The notes under the pieces were generated by a model. That model searched no databases. It saw only the letters and a list, made by a program, of their open reading frames with translations, and had not been told where the DNA came from. Below, in pieces: positions 57,041-64,000 of a stretch of 64,000 nucleotides of DNA. How positions within the stretch are numbered: the stretch's first letter is position 1; each line of letters begins with the position of its first letter. The position numbers and the translations under genes were made by a program. This stretch comes from Bugulina stolonifera. Its lineage: Eukaryota > Bryozoa > Gymnolaemata > Cheilostomatida > Bugulidae. The stretch is taken from positions 27,998,433 through 28,062,432 of the forward strand of contig OW285188.1 in NCBI GenBank assembly GCA_935421135.1, given 5' to 3'.

Positions 57041-60000
57041 AGTTTCCCGGTACAAACTTGGCAGAGGATTGCTTCTCTCCCACTAGCTCTATACCAGAGT
57101 GAGGCGTTACGGATATGCAAGCTCCACACAATTCCTCATCCTGTATGAGCTGTAGAAATCCTTCAGCTACAAACTCTGGCTCCAGAATATGGCTGTCCAG
57201 CCCAGGAGCCTGCGCTAAAGCTGTCCTTGTTCCTACAACAAGTAAAATATGCTACTTCATATTTTACACTATGGGTAAGATCGTCAACAGCGCAATTATC
57301 ACCACTATTAATGAGCACTGTCAGTATCACTGCCATCTTTGTCCCAGCAATTCAGATGCAGGCCACACTAGTATCGGCAAACTCATTTTGTCACCTGATA
57401 GGAAATTGATTTTGAATATAACGTAGGAAGTTGGTAGGCTAAACATACAATGGAGAAATAGAGTAATATTATAATGGGGAGGGAGGAGGGGAAAGGGGAG
57501 GAGGAGAAAAGGGGAGGAGCGGAGGAAGGAGAAAAGGGAGGAGGGGAATGAGAGGGGAGGAGGGGAAAGGGGAGGGGAAGGAGGGGAAAGGGGAGGGGAA
57601 GGAGGGGAAAGGGGAGGGGAAGGAGAGGGGAAAGGGGAGAGGAAAGAGGAGGGGAAAGGAGAGGGGAAGGAGAGGGGAGGGGGAGGGAAGGAAGGAGAGG
57701 CAGGGGAAGGAGGGGGAGGGCATGTTTAATTAGATTGAAGAACCAAACTATGTTTAACTACTGGCACGCGATACACTATGTACACCAAACAAAACACCTA
57801 CATGTGACCCTGTGTTTACAATGCATGCAATATTACATGGTAATGTAATGGTAATGAGATTGAACCAAGAGACACATGTACATGTCTGTGTCTGCCCACC
57901 TGCCTGCCATCCCCCCCCCCCCCCCGCCCGTTTGTCTGTCTGAATGAATGACTTCCAATTCTTGGGAGTACATAATAAAAAAGCTGGTAGTATATATATT
58001 ACTTCGGACTGATGGAATTTGTGCAAGAGAATGACGTACCCTCGTTCTGATCAAGTATAGGAGTCTCGGTAAACCAAGGACAGAGAACATTCACTCTAAC
58101 ACCAAACTTCTCATAGTTCTCTGGCAGCTACAAGGAAGATAATTTTCTAGTTGTGATAGAGCATAGATCTGGCCTCGAAATCCACCACTAAGTTTATATA
58201 TGGGAGAATGTGGGAGTGAGTGGTTTATCATTCCAGTGAACATGTACAGCGGTGCTTAGCTTCAGCTTACATTCATACTAATCTAGTATCACCATATCTG
58301 TATTTACATTACAACCACCCAGTTTATCACAATCCACACTTTCCAACTACATCCTTCTAAGCAGTTACATGTGCAGACTAGAGGATATTTACTTACTATA
58401 CTTACTTACTGTGCAGACTAGAGGATACTTACTGTACTTACTTACTGTGCAGACTAGAGGATACTTACTATACGTACTTACATGTGCAGACTAGAGGTTA
58501 CTTACTATACTTACTTACTCTGCAGACTAGAGGATACTTACTATACTTACTTACATGTGCAGACTAGAGGTTACTTACTGTACTTACTTACTGTGCAGAC
58601 TAGAGGATACTTACTATACTTACTTACTGTGTAGACTAGAGGATGCTTACTATACTTACTTACTGTGCAGACTAGAGGACACTTACTATACTTACTTACT
58701 GTGCAGATTAGAGGATACTTACTATACTTACTTACTGTGTAGACTAGAGGATACTTACTATACTTACTTACTGTGCAGACTAGAGGACACTTACTATACT
58801 TACTTACTGTGCAGATTAGAGGATACTTACTATACTTACTTACATGTGCAGACTAGAGGTTACTTACTATACTTACTTACTCTGCAGACTAGAGGATACT
58901 TACTATACTTACTTACATGTGCAGACTAGAGGATACTTACTATACTTACTTACATGTGCAGACTAGAGGTTACTTACTGTACTTACTTACTGTGCAGACT
59001 AGAGGACACTTACTATACTTACTTACTGTGCAGATTAGAGGATACTTACTATACTTACTTACTGTGCAGACTAGAGGACACTTACTATACTTACTTACTG
59101 TGCAGACTAGAGGATACTTACTATATTTACTTACTGTGCAGACTAGAGGATACTTACTTACTGTATTGACTTACTGTGCAGACTAGAGGTTACTTACTAT
59201 ACTTACTTACTGTGCAGACTAAAGGATACTTACACCAGCTGAGCGGCTCAGTCCAACCACTCCCGACTTGGCAGCATTGTAACACATGAATCCAGGTACA
59301 GGGAGATAGGCTGAAACACGTACATGTAATTTATCTACATTGTACATGTAATATATCTACATTGTACATGTAATATATCTACACGTACATGTAATATATC
59401 TACATTGTACATGTAATATATCTACATTGTACATGTAATATATCTACACGTACATGTAATATATCTACATTGTACATGTAATATATCTACATTGTACATG
59501 TAATATATCTACATTGTACATGTAATATATCTACACGTACATGTAATATATCTACACGTACATGTAATATATCTACATTGTACATGTAATATATCTACAT
59601 TGTACATGTAATATATCTACATTGTACATGTAATATATCTACATGTACATGTAATATATCTACACGTACATGTAATATATCTACACGTACATGTAATATA
59701 TCTACATTGTACATGTAATATATCTACACGTACATGTAATATATCTACACGTACATGTAATATATCTACATTGTACATGTAATATATCTACATTGTACAT
59801 GTAATATATCTACATGTACATGTAATATATCTACACGTACATGTAATATATCTACATTGTACATGTAATATATCTACATTGTACATGTAATATATCTACA
59901 TTGTACATGTAATATATCTACATTTTACATGCACAATAATGGATAGAATGTTGTTTCACATAGACCAGGGGTTCCCAACCTTTTTTATCCAAAGTACCCC

Positions 60001-63000
60001 TTGGCAGTCATGTAGCAAACAACGTACCCCTTTGTAGCCGTTTGTAGCAAACAACGTACCCCTTTGTAGCAAACAACGTACCCCTTTGTAGCAAACAACG
60101 TACCCCTTTGTAGCCGTTTGTAGTGAACAACGTACCCCTTTTGTAGCTTCTTGTAGCAAACAACGTACCCCTTGGCAGTCATGTAGCAAACAACGTACCC
60201 CTTTGTAGCCGTTTGTAGTGAACAACGTACCCCTTTGTAGCCGTTTGTAGCAAACAACATACCCCTTTGTAGCCCTTTGTAGTGAACGGCGTACCCCTCT
60301 GTAAAACTGTGTTTAATCAAGAATATCTTTGATTTAATTCGATTATTATTACATATGTGCATTATCTAAATGCGTCATCTAAACAAGTACATAAATGCAG
60401 CATGGCATGAAATATTTATTTATTAATTATTTAATGATAAAAATATGTAATGTAGCTTTCATAGATTGTAGTGTTTTATGGTTTCCATACTGGTTTAGCC
60501 TAACTTCATTTGCATCAGCGAGCCATTTGATGTTCAGTTCAGTAATACATGTACATAATGATAAATCATAATTGATAGTCTGTAACCGAAAATCACTGTC
60601 GAAAAATGTATTAAGTTGATAACTTGTTTTGTATCCCCTAGGTTTCTAAAATGTACCCCAGGTTGGGAACCCCTGACCTAGACAGTAGTAAAGATAGTAC
60701 ATTGTGTGTATGTATATAGTAGACAATAATACAGCCATGATATACAAAATATCGTTGTTTCCGGTTGGGTAGCTGAGACTCAGCCGTACAAAATGTGGGT
60801 CAGACAGAGTAAAGGGGAGAGGAAGTCAGAACCGGCTGACCAAGCAAGAGGGAGCTAGGAGTGAGCAGGTCCAACTGAACAGGGTAAACATATGAATTGG
60901 GCCAACTGGAGAGACTGCTCCCTGGGCCCGAAGGTGCCATCAAAATCTCAGAGTAAGTGCAAGACCTGAAGGTGCGTGTGAGAGACTGGGTAACGGACTG
61001 AATGAGTTCAGTTCAGTAAAATAACTACAACAGACAACTGTAATAAGAAAGCAAAATTGTGCTTTTTTAGTAGGATATCAGTTCCAGGGCCAGGTCAAAG
61101 GTTAACTGGACCACAAGGTGTTTGAGTTAATATCGGTACAAAAAGGTCTAGGATTACAGGCTTAATCATTTAAAAGGTATAACTACATGTACATGTACAT
61201 ATCAGTGGAGACAGTGATTACATGTACATATCAGTGGAGACAGTGATTACATGTACATACCAGTGGAGACAGTGATTACATGTACATATCAGTGGAGACA
61301 GTGATTACATGTACATATCAGTGGAGACAGTGATTACATGTACATATCAGTGGAGACAGTGATTACATGTACATATCAGTGGAGACAGTGATTACATGTA
61401 CATACCAGTGGAGACAGTGATTACATGTACATATCAGTGGAGACAGTGATTACATGTACATACCAGTGGAGACAGTGATTACATGTACATATCAGTGGAG
61501 ACAGTGATTACATGTACATATCAGTGGAGACAGTGATTACATGTACATATCAGTGGAGACAGTGATTACATGTACATATCAGTGGAGACAGTGATTACAT
61601 GTACATATCAGTGGAGACAGTGATTACATGTACATATCAGTGGAGACAGTGATTACATGTACATATCAGTGGAGACAGTGATTACATGTACATATCAGTG
61701 GAGACAGTGATTACATGTACATATCAGTGGAGACAGTGATTACATGTAATTGACAATGAATACATGTTGAAGATACATCGTAATAGCCAATACCAATGCC
61801 AAGCAGGTTGGCCGAAGGAGTAATAAAAGACACCCGGAAAGGGGAGATATATGCAATCAAATTAGGACAAGACAATGCATTATGGCGAAAGGTTATGTTA
61901 ATTATCTAAAAGTTATCTGGGAGTCAGTGTTGCTCAGAACACAACAATATAATATAATTGCTATTACTGTATAAAGCTGTATATGGTCGTGTTGGAATTT
62001 AAAATCAGAACGTGGGGCGTATTTTCACCTGAAGTTGAACAAAAATAGATAAAATAGACGCAACACGTTCATGAGGGTATAGCCAAGTTCTTCAGCAGAA
62101 TTAGCCTCAGGGCAGCTGGTTTAATGTGCAGGTGCTATGCCGTAGAGATAGCCTATATATACCATATTGTAGGTATGTTGTACAATACAAATGATGCTAC
62201 AAGTAGGTTACTGTAAGTAGTGAGGATTTGTACAGCTCACGTTTACTTTCATATACAAGTTGATGACATGCCACTTACTTCTATCTGTAGTACTAAAAGA
62301 CAACTTTAAGACCTCAGAGCTGATAAAACTGTGGCTGCCATGAAATGTGTGAGCATTACTTACAACTGACCTAGTATCGAGGCAATGTTTACTATAACTC
62401 CGCCTTTTCCTGTTTCTTTACTCTTTTCCATATAGTCAATTCCCAATTGTGTTCCATAATATACTGCTTCCTGCAAAATGTTACATTGCAATACTAACCT
62501 TATTAAAACACACAGCACACAACAGAAAAAGACTAAAATGTGGAGCTTTTGGAAAACTTGGCAATCCTCACATCTGCTATGCCCACCTAGAAATGCACTC
62601 ATGTGTTCGTATACATATATACCCAATGTACACCTATACATATACATATATACCCATGTACACCTATACATATACATATATGTATATACCCAATGTACAT
62701 GATTGTATACATACGTATATACCCCAGCATGTACATGTATACGTATGCATGTACATGGGGTATATATGCATACGTATGCATATATACCCCAGCATGTACA
62801 TGCATACGTATACATGTATACCCTACGTACATGTATACGTATACATGTATACCCAATGTATATGTATACCCCATTGTAGCCATCAACTCACCAAGTTGAT
62901 TTTTAATGTTTTCACTGATTTAACAAAGTCAGTGTCTGCTCCTGCAATACCTGCGTTGTTACAGACAATATCTGCTCCTCCATACTTGTTCATATGCTCA

Positions 63001-63220
63001 AACGCTCCTGGAACATACAATCAGAGATAGTAGAGTCGTGTCCACCTGCCCATCACATGAAAGCTTGTTGTTGGTATTATCATTCATTAGCCTCAGTACC
63101 TTTAAACTGATCGTAGTCTGTTACATCGCAATGGTAGAAATCCACAGAGCTTTGAGGGAACTCTTTCTGTAGTTCAGAAGCTACCTGTTCACCACTGCTA
63201 CTTATATCCACCAAACAGAC
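57030..63220 (-). CDS. HPGD-like: 15-hydroxyprostaglandin dehydrogenase-like SDR, third copy (exons 2-7; 5' end outside window)
   Basis: Minus-strand exons: 63220-63100, 63007-62892, 62470-62371, 59310-59234, 58127-58040, 57232-57030 (stop TAG). Exon 1 with the cofactor glycine motif must lie beyond 64000. Phases equal those of the two other copies. Exons 2, 5 and 6 have the same lengths as in the second copy. Motifs: CDVTD, NNAGIAG, NIASILG with the catalytic Ser, YNAAKSG with the Tyr-x3-Lys pair, and a C-terminal EFVAEGFLQLIQDEELCGA. Exon 4 has two extra codons near KSKETGKGG. Likely a soluble NAD(P)+-dependent dehydrogenase. The substrate is inferred. Intron 4 contains a hAT-type element. 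Confidence 0.92.
57472..57722 (+). repeat. 250-bp polypurine (GA) tract
   Basis: Almost pure G and A on the plus strand with imperfect aggggaagg periodicity, inside intron 6 of the third SDR. Such tracts can form triplex (H-DNA) structures. Confidence 0.95.
58368..59228. repeat. 34- to 36-bp minisatellite (third SDR intron 5)
   Basis: About 24 copies of gtgcagactagaggatactt plus actatacttactta with variants. It ends directly at the exon 5 donor at 59233, where the repeat supplies the acttac donor sequence. Confidence 0.94.
59320..59932. repeat. 20- to 22-bp minisatellite (third SDR intron 4)
   Basis: About 29 copies of atgtaatatatctaca followed by ttgtac or cgtac. The core is again TACATGTA. 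Starts about 10 bp upstream of exon 5 on the gene strand. Confidence 0.94.
59966..60675. mobile_element. hAT-type non-autonomous element (710 bp)
   Basis: Perfect 16-bp inverted ends CAGGGGTTCCCAACCT. Flanks ACATAGAC (59958-59965) and ACCTAGAC (60676-60683) match at 7 of 8 bases. The left third is a tandem array of caacgtaccccttttgtag-like units, and the unit overlaps the terminal-repeat composition. No transposase frame. It lies in intron 4 of the third SDR. Confidence 0.88.
60684..62370. other. Rest of third SDR intron 4
   Basis: No gene seen. Holds a 29-bp minisatellite (listed) and about 1 kb of unique AT-rich sequence. Confidence 0.5.
61185..61748. repeat. 29-bp minisatellite
   Basis: About 19 almost identical copies of atgtacatatcagtggagac plus agtgattac. 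The very low divergence suggests recent expansion or homogenisation. Confidence 0.95.
62605..62876. repeat. Palindrome-rich TACATGTA/TATACGTATA repeat
   Basis: Irregular copies of tatacccaatgtacac, atacatatacatata and tacgtatacatgtat in intron 3 of the third SDR. Nearly every block is self-complementary. Confidence 0.85.
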
Positions 63221-63245
63221 CTTTGAATATTGTCATAATAATTAT

Positions 63246-63396
63246 TAATGTAGTACTACATAGGGCACTGCTAGCTACTACATAGGGCACTGCTAGCTGC
63301 TACATAGGGCACTGCTAGCTACTACATAGGGCACTGCTAGCTACTACATAGGGCACTGCTAGGTACTACATAGGGCACTGCTAGCTACTACTTGGT
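63246..63396. repeat. 22-bp minisatellite
   Basis: Seven copies of tactacatagggcactgcta (plus gc) in intron 1 of the third SDR. Confidence 0.92.
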
Positions 63397-63587
63397 TAAA
63401 TGCTGAGACGAATCCGATTGTCATCAAATAATGTATGAACTCGGACTATGCAAGTCTACAGCTTGCATCTTAGAAATATGAATGACAACACAATAACCAC
63501 AGTTTTTAGTTTGAGGTTAAGAAAAATATGAATTAAGTTGGAACAGGTTGCCGACACATCAATATGAACTTTAGCGGGTCATGTATG

Positions 63588-63962
63588 CTGTACATGTACA
63601 GTACGTATGCTGTACATGTACAGTACGTATGCTGTACATGTACAGCATACGTACTGTACATGTACAGCATACGCGCTGTACATGTACAGCATACGTACTG
63701 TACATGTACAGTACGTCACAAGCATTTAGATCTACAGTACGTATGCTGTACATGTACAGTACGTATGCTGTACATGTACAGTACGTATGCTGTACATGTA
63801 CAGTACGTATGCTGTACATGTACAGTACGTATGCTGTACATCTACAGTACGCATGCTGTACATGTACAGTACGTATGCTGTACATGTACAGCGCGTATGC
63901 TGTACATGTACAGCGCGTATGCTGTACATGTACAGTACGTATGCTGTACATGTACAGTACAG
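63588..63962. repeat. 22-bp palindromic minisatellite
   Basis: About 16 copies of gtatgctgtacatgtacagt plus ac. The core GCTGTACATGTACAGC is a perfect palindrome, so open frames occur on both strands. Phase switches between GTACGTATGC and GCATACGTAC near 63640-63700. Confidence 0.94.
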
Positions 63963-64000
63963 TCCAGGATGTAGGTTCAATATTAAAGTCTTTGAGGTCA

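Noticed and set aside
520..63962. CRISPR-like appearance of regular repeats
   Set aside because: Arrays are head-to-tail without unique spacers, and the DNA is eukaryotic.

Overview
This is eukaryotic nuclear DNA. Its genes are split by GT-AG introns, AATAAA signals are present, and minisatellites and short DNA transposons are abundant. The protein content points to an early-branching animal, most likely a demosponge: large secreted or membrane mosaics of Ig, receptor-L, C-type lectin, thrombospondin-1, sushi and FN3-like modules, and animal-type 15-hydroxyprostaglandin dehydrogenases. The species cannot be fixed from sequence alone. Exon models were assembled by eye from splice sites, reading frames and phase agreement.

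Layout. (1) 1-2891, minus strand: the 5' part of a secreted or membrane gene (signal-peptide exon, Cys-rich exon, two more exons), running off the left edge. (2) 6737-11715, plus strand: a complete 7-exon short-chain dehydrogenase (HPGD-like, 260 aa). (3) 14328-19737, minus strand: a second complete 7-exon HPGD-like paralogue (259 aa). (4) 22129-52746, plus strand: a 34-exon gene for a roughly 2,298-aa single-pass receptor. All exon phases agree across the 33 introns. (5) 38693-47744: a 9,052-bp Maverick/Polinton-type element inside intron 25 of that receptor. It has 13-bp perfect terminal inverted repeats and a 6-bp target-site duplication, and it sits in a minisatellite that rejoins in register when the element is removed. 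It carries a protein-primed family-B DNA polymerase gene, a divergent gene for a two-repeat (OB-like?) protein, and perhaps a small Arg/Gly-rich gene. No integrase, packaging ATPase, protease or capsid gene was recognised. (6) 57030 to beyond 64000, minus strand: a third HPGD-like paralogue (exons 2-7 in the window).

The non-coding space is dominated by minisatellites, many rich in the palindrome TACATGTA, and by non-autonomous DNA transposons. Five elements with hAT-type ends (CAG..CTG) and exact or near-exact 8-bp target duplications lie at 13131, 32134, 33335, 53974 and 59966. Two smaller inverted-repeat elements lie at 20845 and 25476. Several intronic minisatellites begin exactly at an exon's splice donor, so that the donor itself is copied many times.

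How it fits together. The three dehydrogenases share all intron positions and phases that can be compared, so they are local duplicates, probably acting on prostaglandin-like or other small hydroxy-lipids. The receptor looks like a cell-surface recognition or adhesion molecule with an uncharacterised cytoplasmic tail. The Polinton-type element is the most unusual object. It is a compact derivative that appears to keep replication functions but not virion or integration genes, and it has a large inverted iteron array between its two divergent genes.
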